Assembly (NCBI RefSeq): GCF_001280595.1
Contig: NZ_LITU01000050.1
Coordinates: 303,171 to 356,545 of the forward strand
Origin: Paenibacillus xylanivorans
Lineage (GTDB): Bacteria; Bacillota; Bacilli; Paenibacillales; Paenibacillaceae
Direction of reading: 5' to 3'
DNA: 53,375 nucleotides
Shown: positions 8,828 to 18,077 of the stretch, piece by piece
How positions within the stretch are numbered: the stretch's first letter is position 1
How the letters are laid out: the number at the start of each line of letters is the position of its first letter
The notes under the pieces: model-generated
Seen by the model: only the letters and a program-made list of their open reading frames with translations
Database searches by the model: none
What the model was told of the DNA's origin: nothing
Program-made: the position numbers and the translations under genes

Positions 8828-9835
8828 GTGGCTTCTATCCATGATGTGGCCAAAGAGGCGGGCGTATCTGTTGCAACCGTTTCCAAAGTGCTGAACGATT
8901 ATCCCGATGTAAGTGACAAAACTCGCAAAAAAGTCAATATAGCCATCGAACTATTGAAATATCAACCGAATGTGGTTGCACGTGGACTTGTAAAACGCCG
9001 TTCTTGGACGGTAGGTGTATTGTTGACAGTTCCTTTTACCAATCCGTTTGTATCAGAGTTGCTTGAAGGAATCAAAACAGCACTTGAAAACAGTGGATAC
9101 GATCTTGTACGGTTATCTACACGTTTTGATGATCCGACGTACTCATTTATTAAACATTGCCGCAGCCGAAATGTGGATGGTGTGGTTGTTTTCGGGGAAG
9201 GAAGAGACAACAAGAGTATTCAGGAATTGGTTACGGCGGAGATTCCGACGATGTTTATTGATACCGACTTGTTTGGCAAGCGGGCAGGATACATAACGAC
9301 GGATAATGCAAATGCCATTGCCATGAGTGTTAAGCATTTGCATGAACTGGGTCACCGGAAAATTGCATATATTTCAGGTACACTTGGGCCTGCCGTAGCC
9401 AACCTTCGACTGGATGGATATCGGGAAGGATTGCGTGTCTGCGACATTCCATATTCAACGGTGTATCTGGAGGTCTGTGACTATTCTTTTGATGGTGGCA
9501 GTAAGGCAGCTCGCCGATTGCTTGCATTGAAGGACCAGCCTACGGGAATTGTGTGTGCTTCAGATATGTCTGCTTTTGGTGCGATCCACGAAATTGAGAA
9601 GCATGGTTTACGGGTGCCGGAGGATGTATCGGTTGTCGGATTTGATAACACATACTATGCGGAAGTGTTCAAGCCGGGGTTAACCACGATAAATCAAAAC
9701 ATTCATTCTATTGGGATCAAATCAATCGAATATCTGATCCTCATGATTGAGAATCCTGCATATACTCCCCCGGTCATTACGGAGCCATCCAATCTGGTGA
9801 TTCGTCAAACGACTGCACCTGCGAATAACGGGTAA
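8828..9835 (+). CDS. LacI family transcriptional regulator
   Basis: A 335-residue repressor. The N-terminus ASIHDVAKEAGVSVATVSKVLN is the classic LacI HTH and hinge, followed by a periplasmic-binding-like sugar sensor domain (about 60-330). GTG start with GAGGTGA upstream. It sits ahead of the YesN/YesM/solute-binding unit, and two LacI/CcpA-type operator sequences occur at 10000 and 13536, so it may control that unit. It may instead be autoregulatory, or the operators may belong to CcpA. Effector unknown. Confidence 0.9.
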   Translation: MASIHDVAKEAGVSVATVSKVLNDYPDVSDKTRKKVNIAIELLKYQPNVVARGLVKRRSWTVGVLLTVPFTNPFVSELLEGIKTALENSGYDLVRLSTRFDDPTYSFIKHCRSRNVDGVVVFGEGRDNKSIQELVTAEIPTMFIDTDLFGKRAGYITTDNANAIAMSVKHLHELGHRKIAYISGTLGPAVANLRLDGYREGLRVCDIPYSTVYLEVCDYSFDGGSKAARRLLALKDQPTGIVCASDMSAFGAIHEIEKHGLRVPEDVSVVGFDNTYYAEVFKPGLTTINQNIHSIGIKSIEYLILMIENPAYTPPVITEPSNLVIRQTTAPANNG

Positions 9836-9848
9836 AGGTCCTGAAACC

Positions 9849-9875
9849 AGCACAGCCTAGAGGCTGTGCTTTTTT
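9849..9875 (+). terminator. Intrinsic terminator after the LacI gene
   Basis: AGCACAGCC/GGCTGTGCT stem with a short loop and six T. Confidence 0.92.
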
Positions 9876-9999
9876 GGTACCATTTTATGCTAAGAAAAAA
9901 CGGGTAATCAGAAGTTGCTGTGCAAAGCTGGCAGGAAAAGCTGTTGACTTTTTGCAACACAGACCCTAACAATAAAAGGCAGAATAATACAAAAATTTA

Positions 10000-10013
10000 T
10001 GTAATCGCTTACT
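10000..10013 (+). promoter_or_regulatory. cre/LacI-type operator upstream of the YesN-like gene
   Basis: TGTAATCGCTTACT fits the catabolite-response consensus TGWNANCGNTNWCA at every position but the last. It lies about 60 bases before the start codon, downstream of a possible promoter (TTGACT at 9944). It could bind CcpA or the neighbouring LacI protein. Confidence 0.6.
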
Positions 10014-10076
10014 TTTTTACGAATGAACACTGGTACAGACACTGCAATTGTCATTCAATGGGGAAGGGTGATGGTC

Positions 10077-11693
10077 ATGCATCGGGTACTGCTGGTTGAT
10101 GATGAAGTATACGCACGCAAAGGACTCCGAAAACTGATCCGCTGGGAAGCATGCGGGTTCGAAGTGGCTGGAGAGGCGAACGATGGGGATGAGGCTTGTA
10201 CCCAAATGGAACAGTTACAGCCTGACGTTGTCATTACAGACATACGCATGCCGGAGACGGATGGCCTGGAATTGATCAGGCGCACGGTTGAGCGTGATGG
10301 GCAGGTTCTAACCAAGGGCAAACAGCCCTATTTTATCATCGTAAGCGGATATAATGATTTTGCTTACGCCCAGCAGGCAGTGAGGTACGGGGTACAGGAT
10401 TATATTTTGAAGCCGATTGATGAGGTTGAACTGGAGGAGACTTTATGCAAGCTGGCGGGTGAGCTGAATCGTCACAAACATGCTGAACAAGCCCGACGTG
10501 AGCAGGAATACGTCAGATTACTTGATCAGTTCATCTATGGCGAATCAGATTCAGAAACGGTTGAACAGTGGACTGAACTGACGGGCACGCGTGCTGACGA
10601 CCCGCTGACATACCTGCTGTTTGAGAATAACAAGCCAAATTTGCGGGTTTTGGATAATGCTCAAGAGGAGGGGCTGCAAGCCGGGAAGGGAAAGAACTTT
10701 AGTCGGGTCGTGCAGTCTGTTCTTGGGAGGCTGTATCCAAGTCGCTCATATCTGCATTTAAAAGAGCACGGCGAACGTATCGGAGTTCTGTTAACTGCGG
10801 AACATCTACGCCCCTATTCAATGAATCTACATGCGGTTGCCGGGCAAATGCAATCCTGCTTCGCCGAAATGGGTCATGACTCTGTAAGCATATATATCGG
10901 GAAGGTTTGTTATGAACCTTTACTCATTGGACATGCCTATCGAACCGCACTGAAGGCGATTTCCTATAAATTTATTTCAGAGAAGAGTGGGATCGTTCTG
11001 TATGATGACATGCAGCATGAGTCTGTACAGTGGGTGCATACCGATCATGAAAAGGAGCAGGAGCTCCTGACACTTATGGAGGAACAACGGGTTCAGGCGT
11101 TGGAGAATGCACTGAATGAATGGTTCTCTGACATGAGAACGGCACATTATGCTCCTATTGCAGTGACGTCGGCAATTCACCAACTGATCTCAGCAGTACT
11201 ATTGATTCTGAAATCGGCTGAGGCGAATGTGAAAGAGATACCTTCGTTCAAACCAATTCTGGCATGGCAAGCGGAGCGGGGAACATTGGCTGAGGCCAGA
11301 CAGTTGTTGACGGTTTTCATGCTGGATTCAGCGCGGAAGCTGGCTGAACAGCGTCAGTACAATCACAGGGGTGCCATGACAAAAATCAAACATTATATTG
11401 AAGCCAACTACAGCAGCAATATCAGTTTGAGAAGTATTGCCTCCAAATTTTACATGAATCCGGTCTATTTGGGTCAACGCTTCCGCAAGGTGTATGGCGT
11501 GTATTTCAACGACTTTCTGCTTCAACTTCGGATGGAGGAAGCCAAGAAGCTGCTGCGTCAGACGGATATGCGAGTATATGAAATCGCCGAGAGGGTTGGG
11601 TTCGGAAGCAGTGATTATTTCGCAACTCAATTTGAGAAAACGGAATCATGCGCTCCTACGGAATATCGAAATCGCATCATGGATGAAGGGTAG
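10077..11693 (+). CDS. YesN-like response regulator, AraC family
   Basis: A 538-residue regulator. Receiver domain 1 to about 125 with D8/D9, phosphoacceptor D55 (VVITDIRMP) and K112 (YILKPIDE); a long middle linker; a C-terminal AraC/XylS double HTH (about 440-538) containing NPVYLGQRFRKVYG and the typical YEIAERVGFGSSDYFATQFEK segment. ATG 10077 is chosen because GGGAAGGGTG lies just upstream. It precedes the sensor kinase gene by 12 bases and is surely co-transcribed. In Paenibacillus such pairs usually sense a carbohydrate and switch on its transporter and glycosidases. Confidence 0.92.
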   Translation: MHRVLLVDDEVYARKGLRKLIRWEACGFEVAGEANDGDEACTQMEQLQPDVVITDIRMPETDGLELIRRTVERDGQVLTKGKQPYFIIVSGYNDFAYAQQAVRYGVQDYILKPIDEVELEETLCKLAGELNRHKHAEQARREQEYVRLLDQFIYGESDSETVEQWTELTGTRADDPLTYLLFENNKPNLRVLDNAQEEGLQAGKGKNFSRVVQSVLGRLYPSRSYLHLKEHGERIGVLLTAEHLRPYSMNLHAVAGQMQSCFAEMGHDSVSIYIGKVCYEPLLIGHAYRTALKAISYKFISEKSGIVLYDDMQHESVQWVHTDHEKEQELLTLMEEQRVQALENALNEWFSDMRTAHYAPIAVTSAIHQLISAVLLILKSAEANVKEIPSFKPILAWQAERGTLAEARQLLTVFMLDSARKLAEQRQYNHRGAMTKIKHYIEANYSSNISLRSIASKFYMNPVYLGQRFRKVYGVYFNDFLLQLRMEEAKKLLRQTDMRVYEIAERVGFGSSDYFATQFEKTESCAPTEYRNRIMDEG

Positions 11694-11705
11694 GGAGATG
11701 AAAGC

Positions 11706-13475
11706 GTGAAGCTCAACTTTTTTAATAATATCCGCTTACGCGATAAAATGCTGATCTTATATCTCTTCTTTGTACTCGTACCCGTTATCCTGACTAATGT
11801 TATTTTCTATCAGGTGACTATAGCGAACGTAAAATCCCAGCGAATGGCCGACCTCTCCAAAGGAATGGAACAGATTCGAAGTCAATTTATGGGGGAAATT
11901 CGCAATGCGGCCGATTTTTCCTCAAGCTTTTATACGGACAGTATATTAAATGACATGCTGGATGTGAATTACACCAATCCGGTTCAGTATATCGAAGCCT
12001 ACGATTCTTATCTTCGCAAAATCCTGAATACCTATTACTCTGGCTACCGCTCCCTCCAAGGCTTGACGATATATGTGGATAACAAAAGTGTACTGCCTTC
12101 CGGGGGAGTCGAGTTTCTGACCGAAGAGGTTCGACAGTCCGAGCCGTACAGGCTGCTGGCAAACAGTGAACACTCCGCACCCATTATGTTGAGATCCGGT
12201 CCTGAAGGGAACCGGCAGACGTTCAGCATTTTACGTAAACTCAATTATTATGAAGCTCTGCCCGGGTGGAAGGAAAAGTTCGTACGACTGGATCTGAAGC
12301 CGTCGACGATTCGTCAGATTTTCACCAACCTTAACGTACAGGGCAACCTCTATCTGATTAATCCGGCTGGACAAATAGACTACTCGACGGATTCTGGTAT
12401 CCCATGGACCAGTCAACTCGTGAATTATAGTGATGTCATGGATCAACAAAGTAAGAAAGAGTTCGAAATGGCCTATCCGTTGTCCGGTGAAATGGAGGGA
12501 TGGAAAATCAACGGGATATTCGATGAATCCGAGATTTACAAGGAATTGGGCAAACCCAGTCACCTCGTCGTTGTACTGGCCTGTATCAATCTGATTCTGC
12601 CGACCTGGATCATTATCTGGATGACACGCACAATTCACGTGAGGCTGGCACGAATACTGAAACACATGGAAAAAGTGAAGCATCAGCGATTTGAACCGAT
12701 CAGACAGCCGGAATCGTCGGACGAGATTGGGCAGCTGACAGCCGAATTCAATCGCATGACGATGACGATCCATCGTTTGATTAACGACGTCTATGTAGCA
12801 GACATTCAACATAAAAATTTGGAGTTACAGCGGCGGCATGCCCAATTAAACGCATTGCAGAGCCAGATTAATCCGCATTTTTTGTTTAACGCGCTGGAGA
12901 CCATCCGCATGCGCAGCCTCATGAAAGATGAGGATGAGACGGCACGAATTATTTATCATATGGCTAAAATTTTTCGAAATGCCCTAACCTGGAATCGGGA
13001 TAAAGTCAGCATACAGGAAGAATTGGAGTATGTGACCTGTTTTCTTGAAATCCAGAAATATCGTTTCGGTCACAAGCTGAATTATACGATTGATCTGGAC
13101 CCAGAGGCTGCGGATTGTTCCATTCCCAAGATGACATTGTTGCCTTTTGTTGAAAATGCCAGCATTCATGGTATCGAACCACTGAAGGAAGGTGGGGAAA
13201 TTCGACTTTGTATTCGGCGAACAGGTACAGAACTGATTTGTGTGGTGGAGGATTCCGGGGCAGGCATGACAGAGGACAAAAGAAAGCAACTACTCTCTTA
13301 CGTGGAAACGGAAGACTCAATGGGGGATCGCGTAGGTGTACAGAATGTCATCTATCGTCTGAAGCTGATCTACGATAGCCGGTTCCGTATTCAGATCGAT
13401 AGCGCTCCCAGGGCAGGCACACGTGTGGAAATTGGTTTACCCCTTGAAGATTCATCCAATCTGCCAAAGAATTAA
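11706..13475 (+). CDS. YesM-like sensor histidine kinase
   Basis: A 589-residue membrane kinase. TM1 is about 15-36, an extracytoplasmic sensing region about 37-285, TM2 about 286-306, HAMP about 308-362. The His_kinase domain has phosphoacceptor H391 in QSQINPHFLFNALE, and the HATPase region follows (VENASIHGIEPL, EDSGAGM). GTG start with GGGAGATG upstream. It forms a pair with the AraC-type regulator just upstream. The ligand may be presented by the solute-binding lipoprotein encoded next. Confidence 0.92.
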   Translation: MKLNFFNNIRLRDKMLILYLFFVLVPVILTNVIFYQVTIANVKSQRMADLSKGMEQIRSQFMGEIRNAADFSSSFYTDSILNDMLDVNYTNPVQYIEAYDSYLRKILNTYYSGYRSLQGLTIYVDNKSVLPSGGVEFLTEEVRQSEPYRLLANSEHSAPIMLRSGPEGNRQTFSILRKLNYYEALPGWKEKFVRLDLKPSTIRQIFTNLNVQGNLYLINPAGQIDYSTDSGIPWTSQLVNYSDVMDQQSKKEFEMAYPLSGEMEGWKINGIFDESEIYKELGKPSHLVVVLACINLILPTWIIIWMTRTIHVRLARILKHMEKVKHQRFEPIRQPESSDEIGQLTAEFNRMTMTIHRLINDVYVADIQHKNLELQRRHAQLNALQSQINPHFLFNALETIRMRSLMKDEDETARIIYHMAKIFRNALTWNRDKVSIQEELEYVTCFLEIQKYRFGHKLNYTIDLDPEAADCSIPKMTLLPFVENASIHGIEPLKEGGEIRLCIRRTGTELICVVEDSGAGMTEDKRKQLLSYVETEDSMGDRVGVQNVIYRLKLIYDSRFRIQIDSAPRAGTRVEIGLPLEDSSNLPKN

Positions 13476-13507
13476 ACATTCTAAGCATAAACCTATAGTT
13501 TATCCGG

Positions 13508-13536
13508 TAAACAAAGTTTGTTATCAACCTTATAAT
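13508..13536 (+). promoter_or_regulatory. Promoter of the solute-binding lipoprotein gene
   Basis: TAAACA, 17-base spacer, perfect TATAAT (13531-13536). The -10 runs directly into a cre-like operator. Confidence 0.55.
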
Positions 13537-13549
13537 GAAAGTGCTTACA
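13536..13549 (+). promoter_or_regulatory. cre/LacI-type operator at the transcription start of the lipoprotein gene
   Basis: TGAAAGTGCTTACA has one departure (T for C in the central CG) from the cre consensus TGWNANCGNTNWCA. It shares its right half (GCTTAC) with the site at 10000. Its position over +1 suggests repression. Confidence 0.5.
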
Positions 13550-13580
13550 TTAGTGGGGTGAGAAAGAAGGTGCGTTCATA

Positions 13581-15254
13581 TTGGTTAATCACATGCTGAA
13601 GCGCTGGCTGCCGGCAGTATTAGCTTTAACCATGGTGACGGCTTGTTCCTGGGGAGGAAGTGAGATTAAACCGGAATCTGGAGCAGGGGGAGACGGCAAA
13701 GTAAGCACAGAGAAAGTGACATTCTCGTATTTTAAAGCGGGTTCGGGCAAGGACATCAATACAAATGAAACCACAATCGGCAAAAAGCTGGAGGAACAAA
13801 CGGGGGTTAATTTCAAAATTGAATACCTGGTTGGTGATATTAATACCAAAATCGGAACGATGATTGCGAGCAACAAGTACCCCGATGTGATGGTCCCGGA
13901 CGGGGCTATTGACAAAATCGTGGATGCCGGTGCATTTATTCCTCTCAACGATCTGATTGATCAGTATGGCCCAAACATTAAACGGGTGTATGAGCCGTAC
14001 TACAATCTGATGAAAGAGGATGACGGCAACATTTATTTTCTGCCCATGAGCGCAGTGGTTGGAGACTATCTGCCTAATCCGAATGTGGATCAAGGTGCCT
14101 TCTGGGTACAGCGTCGTGTATTGAAGGAGGCTGGATATCCAAAGATCACCACGCTGGATGAATACATGAATCTGATTAAACAATACGCTGACAAACACAG
14201 GGATGAAGGATTGACTGGATTCCTGTCATTAACGTATGATGATAAATTTTTTACGATCACTAACCCGGCCATGCATCTTGCAGGTTATCCGAATGATGGA
14301 GCAATTATGGTGGATATGCAGACAAAGCAAGCCAAGGACTATGGGCTGACCGAAGAGACCAGACGTTGGATGCAGAAGCTAAATGAAATGAATTCATTAG
14401 GGCTGTTTGATAAGTCCTCCTTTGTCGATAACTATGACCAGTATCTTGCGAAAGTGACCAGTGGGAAAGTGCTTGGATTCTTTGATTATGCCTGGCAGGT
14501 AGGGCAGGAGATGAACAATCTGAAGGAAGCCAGTAATGACGATTTGCGTTATATGGCAATGCCGATTGTATACGACCCAAACACCAAGGATCAGTATACT
14601 GATCCGCCGAGCTTTGTTAATAACCGGGGGATAGGCATTACCGTAAGCGCGGAAGATCCGGTCCGTATCATCCAATTCTTCGATAACCTGTTAACGGATG
14701 AGAATCAGATTCTGTCCAACTGGGGGATCGAAGGAGAGACCTATGAAGTGGATGACAAGGGACGGTTTACGCGTTCAGCAGAAATGATCCGAAAAACGGA
14801 TTCAGATGAGTTCCGTCAATCGTTCGGATTCAAATATTTTGAATACAGCTGGCCACGTTACGGTAATGGATCGACTCTGCCTGATGGTAATTCTGTCGGT
14901 GTAGAACGACAACCCGAAGTGGCCCAATTCTCCTATACGGATGGAGATAAGCTCATTCTGGAGAAGTATGGTGTGGAGACGTTCTCCCAGCTGTTCGCAG
15001 CGCCGGATGAACGTCCATGGTACCCGGCTTGGAGCATTGCTTTTGATCAAGGTTCCACCGCCCAAATCTATGCGCAGATACGTACGGATTTGCAAAAGAA
15101 ATATGTGCCCAAACTGGTCCTCTCCAGTCCGGCTGACTTTATCAAAGTCTGGGATGAATATGTGAAGGAATTCAACAAGCTCGATGTGAAGGTCTATGAG
15201 CAGACGATGACCGAAGAAGTTCGCAAGAAGGCGAAACGGGTCCAAGGCGAATAA
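13581..15254 (+). CDS. Extracellular solute-binding lipoprotein (LplA/LipO type)
   Basis: A 557-residue lipoprotein. A lipobox (MVTAC) puts the lipidated cysteine at C22. The mature part has the large family-1 binding-protein fold seen in Paenibacillus sugar/oligosaccharide systems (an early FSYFKAG strand, TTLDEYMNLIKQ in the hinge region). TTG 13581 is chosen because GAAGGTG lies 8 bases upstream; ATG 13593 is the alternative. Such proteins normally precede two permease genes (LplB and YtcP types); none follows here, so it is an orphan that may supply another transporter or act as the co-sensor of the YesM kinase. Confidence 0.9.
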   Translation: MVNHMLKRWLPAVLALTMVTACSWGGSEIKPESGAGGDGKVSTEKVTFSYFKAGSGKDINTNETTIGKKLEEQTGVNFKIEYLVGDINTKIGTMIASNKYPDVMVPDGAIDKIVDAGAFIPLNDLIDQYGPNIKRVYEPYYNLMKEDDGNIYFLPMSAVVGDYLPNPNVDQGAFWVQRRVLKEAGYPKITTLDEYMNLIKQYADKHRDEGLTGFLSLTYDDKFFTITNPAMHLAGYPNDGAIMVDMQTKQAKDYGLTEETRRWMQKLNEMNSLGLFDKSSFVDNYDQYLAKVTSGKVLGFFDYAWQVGQEMNNLKEASNDDLRYMAMPIVYDPNTKDQYTDPPSFVNNRGIGITVSAEDPVRIIQFFDNLLTDENQILSNWGIEGETYEVDDKGRFTRSAEMIRKTDSDEFRQSFGFKYFEYSWPRYGNGSTLPDGNSVGVERQPEVAQFSYTDGDKLILEKYGVETFSQLFAAPDERPWYPAWSIAFDQGSTAQIYAQIRTDLQKKYVPKLVLSSPADFIKVWDEYVKEFNKLDVKVYEQTMTEEVRKKAKRVQGE

Positions 15255-15340
15255 GGTAAGCGAGGGAAATAAACGACTCCAAGGCGCATGGTGGATAGGA
15301 ATTCGTCGATATTAAACATCCGTTTTTCTGGAAAAAAGTG

Positions 15341-15369
15341 TTGATTTTAAGGGCTAGGACGTTTAGACT
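15341..15369 (+). promoter_or_regulatory. Candidate promoter of the MHYT-GGDEF-EAL gene
   Basis: TTGATT, 17 bases, TAGACT. A start near 15376 would give a leader of about 165 bases that contains a terminator (15453-15491). Confidence 0.4.
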
Positions 15370-15373
15370 ATAT

Positions 15374-15491
15374 ACATCAATATTAACGGGTTTGAGATGT
15401 ATGACTTTGGCTTTATAACAAGTCGGCGGTCACCAGACAAATGATGTGGAGGGAGTGCCTGTCGTCCAGACAGGGCACTCGCTTCTTTTTT
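15374..15491 (+). promoter_or_regulatory. Candidate regulatory leader (possible riboswitch or attenuator)
   Basis: Between the possible promoter and the GTG at 15541 the sequence forms ATACATC/GATGTAT, then GACTT/AAGTC, then a strong intrinsic terminator. This aptamer-plus-terminator layout is typical of a riboswitch, and the downstream gene handles c-di-GMP. I could not match the conserved bases of the c-di-GMP-I class or any other class I remember. The alternative is that the terminator simply ends the lipoprotein transcript. Confidence 0.35.
15453..15491 (+). terminator. Intrinsic terminator in the leader of the c-di-GMP gene
   Basis: GAGTGCCTGTC pairs with GACAGGGCACTC (one bulged G), loop GTCCA, followed by a T-rich tail. 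Confidence 0.85.
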
Positions 15492-15540
15492 ACATTTTGC
15501 ATACATACAAGGCATTTCCCGGGTTGAAAGGACAAAGTTA

Positions 15541-18012
15541 GTGGAGCACCTACATGGAACGTACAACTTAGAACTGGTTATTTTATCTTACATTATTGCA
15601 GCGTTGGCTTCTTATGCAGCGCTTGACCTTGCGGGCCGGGTAAGTCTGGCTAAAGGCATGTCCCGAAATGTGTGGCTTACCTGCGGGGCAGTCGCCATGG
15701 GTTTGGGAATCTGGTCCATGCATTTTGTGGGCATGCTGGCCTTTGTTCTTCCCATGCATATGTCCTATTCCACAGGTGAGGTCATTCTATCCGTTCTGCT
15801 TGCAATCATTGCATCTGGTGTAGCGTTAAATATTGCAGGTCAGCAGTCGGGTGAAAAAAGTAAGCTCCTGATCTCGGGAGTGCTTATGACCGCAGGCATT
15901 AGCAGCATGCATTATGTCGGAATGGCTGCCATGTCCGTTCCAATTACATATGAGCCTGGCAGGGTGGTGTTGTCAATTCTGATTGCAGCCTTAGCTTCAT
16001 TTGCTGCCTTATGGCTCATGTTTTTCTTCCGGCAGCATCAGTCACGATATACATGGATTTACAAGATGGGTAGTGGACTCATTATGGGGCTGGGTATCTC
16101 GGGAATGCATTATACGGGGATGTCAGCTGCACGATTTCATCATGCACATGACGCAATCGCTGGTTCGGGCATGCAGATTGAACCTTCACTTCTCGCGTAT
16201 CTGATTGCAGCGGGTACTTTTATTGCATTGGGGTTGACCTTGTTCGGTATCTTTATTAATCAGCGTCTATCTCAGAAGGATCGCCGGATTCACGAAAATG
16301 AACAGTGGTATCAGGCCCTGTACGAAAACCATTCAGACGCCATTATTTCGGTGGATAAGCAAGGGGCTATCAAGGGAATTAATGCTGCAGTCACACGGAT
16401 TACAGGGTACCAGGAAAGAGAGATCATTCATCGTTCTATTGATGAGATTTCACAGCATGTTGATATTCATTGGACAAGTGAAGTGCACCACGTGGTGTGG
16501 GATGACGATACCCGTGAGCAGCAGCATTTCATGGGGAAAATGAAAAACGTTCAGGGAAATCATCTTGACCTAAGTATCGCTGTAGTGCCTGTAATGATTG
16601 ATGGTAAACATCAGGGAAGCCACATTCTGATCAAAGACGTCACCGAGGAGAAACAGGCTCAGGAAAGCATCCGCCATCAGGCTCTACATGATCCCCTGAC
16701 AGGGCTCCCAAATCGTCGCAAGCTGGATGAGGTGTTGGAGAGCACGATCGCGACTTCCTTGGCAACAGGAAGTTCATTTGCGGTTATGGTGATGGACATC
16801 GACCGTTTCAAAATGATTAATGACTCCCTCGGACATTCCATTGGAGATGTGTTTCTTCGAGAAGTGAGCAGCAGAATTTTGAGTGCGATCCAGGATTCAG
16901 ACCCGAAAGCGATGGATAATGTCATGCTTGCTCGTATGGGGGGCGATGAATTCACACTGGTTGTTACGAATGAGCAGGGGAATGAGGAACGGGTGGCCGA
17001 ACTGGCAGAACGGATTGTTCGAGCGATTCAGCTACCTTATCGATTAAAGGAAAACGACTTTTACGTTACAGCCAGCATTGGGATCGCCATGTATCCGTAT
17101 CATGGAACAGGAGCGGATGCGTTGTTGAAGCATGCAGACTCTGCCATGTATGAAGTTAAGAAAAACGGCAAGAACGGTTTCCAGTTTTACACGGCCCAAC
17201 TGGATTCGGAGCTGTATGAACGAATTGAACTGGAAGGGTATTTGCGCAAAGCACTGGAACGGGATGAGTTAGTCCTATATTATCAACCTCAGATACGTAC
17301 AGAAGACAGCCGTATGATCGGCGTAGAGGCCTTGATTCGCTGGAATCATCCAGACAAGGGCGTTCTGTCTCCGAATGTGTTCATTCCTTTGGCAGAAGAG
17401 ACAGGCTTGATCTATGAGATTGGGAACTGGACACTGCGCGAAGCTTGCAGACAGATGAAACTTTGGCATGCCAGTGGCGGACCGCTCATTCCGGTATCCG
17501 TTAACTTGTCAAGTCAGCAGTTTCATCAATCCAACCTGGTGGAGCAGGTCAAAAATGCACTCACGGAGACAGAGCTTGATGCCCGTTATCTTGAATTGGA
17601 AATTACAGAGAGCATGATGATGGATGCGTCGGTATCCACAGGTATTCTGAATGAACTTACAGCGCTTGGGGTCAAAATCAGTCTGGATGATTTCGGAACA
17701 GGATATAGCTCACTGAGTTATTTGAAGAATTTTCCAATTCACAAACTGAAAATTGATCGTTCGTTCGTGACGGACATTACGGAGAGCCGAAGTGACCAGG
17801 CGATTGTGGCCACGATCATATCGATGGCTCAGAACCTGAAGATGGAAGTAATTGCGGAAGGGATCGAGACGAAGGGACAGCTGGATATTCTGATGCAAAA
17901 TGATTGCCGTGAAATTCAGGGATATTATTTCAGCCGTCCATTGCCGGCAAGCGAAGTGGAGCATGACTTTTTTGTGCCACTGCGGATGCATGGAACTCCT
18001 TCGATTCTCTAA
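15541..18012 (+). CDS. MHYT-PAS-GGDEF-EAL membrane protein (c-di-GMP turnover)
   Basis: An 823-residue protein. The N-terminal ~245 residues form a seven-helix MHYT domain with three motif copies (MHFVGM, MHYVGM, MHYTGM), thought to bind copper and sense oxygen, CO or NO. A PAS domain follows (about 260-375), then GGDEF (about 385-545) with an intact GGDEF signature (RMGGDEFTLVV), then EAL (about 560-815) with EALIRW, ELEITES, DDFGTGYSSL, KIDRSFV and AEGIET all present. Both synthesis and breakdown of c-di-GMP are therefore possible; the net direction cannot be told. GTG start with AAAGGA upstream. Relative of B. subtilis DgcW/YkoW. Confidence 0.93.
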   Translation: MEHLHGTYNLELVILSYIIAALASYAALDLAGRVSLAKGMSRNVWLTCGAVAMGLGIWSMHFVGMLAFVLPMHMSYSTGEVILSVLLAIIASGVALNIAGQQSGEKSKLLISGVLMTAGISSMHYVGMAAMSVPITYEPGRVVLSILIAALASFAALWLMFFFRQHQSRYTWIYKMGSGLIMGLGISGMHYTGMSAARFHHAHDAIAGSGMQIEPSLLAYLIAAGTFIALGLTLFGIFINQRLSQKDRRIHENEQWYQALYENHSDAIISVDKQGAIKGINAAVTRITGYQEREIIHRSIDEISQHVDIHWTSEVHHVVWDDDTREQQHFMGKMKNVQGNHLDLSIAVVPVMIDGKHQGSHILIKDVTEEKQAQESIRHQALHDPLTGLPNRRKLDEVLESTIATSLATGSSFAVMVMDIDRFKMINDSLGHSIGDVFLREVSSRILSAIQDSDPKAMDNVMLARMGGDEFTLVVTNEQGNEERVAELAERIVRAIQLPYRLKENDFYVTASIGIAMYPYHGTGADALLKHADSAMYEVKKNGKNGFQFYTAQLDSELYERIELEGYLRKALERDELVLYYQPQIRTEDSRMIGVEALIRWNHPDKGVLSPNVFIPLAEETGLIYEIGNWTLREACRQMKLWHASGGPLIPVSVNLSSQQFHQSNLVEQVKNALTETELDARYLELEITESMMMDASVSTGILNELTALGVKISLDDFGTGYSSLSYLKNFPIHKLKIDRSFVTDITESRSDQAIVATIISMAQNLKMEVIAEGIETKGQLDILMQNDCREIQGYYFSRPLPASEVEHDFFVPLRMHGTPSIL

Positions 18013-18027
18013 TTTCACTGAAATGCC

Positions 18028-18071
18028 AAGCGGCAAGTCCCCGCCATATGCCAGGGACTTGCCGCTTTTTT
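18028..18071 (+). terminator. Intrinsic terminator of the MHYT-GGDEF-EAL gene
   Basis: AAGCGGCAAGTCCC pairs perfectly with GGGACTTGCCGCTT, ending in six T. Confidence 0.93.
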
Positions 18072-18077
18072 GTGTTC

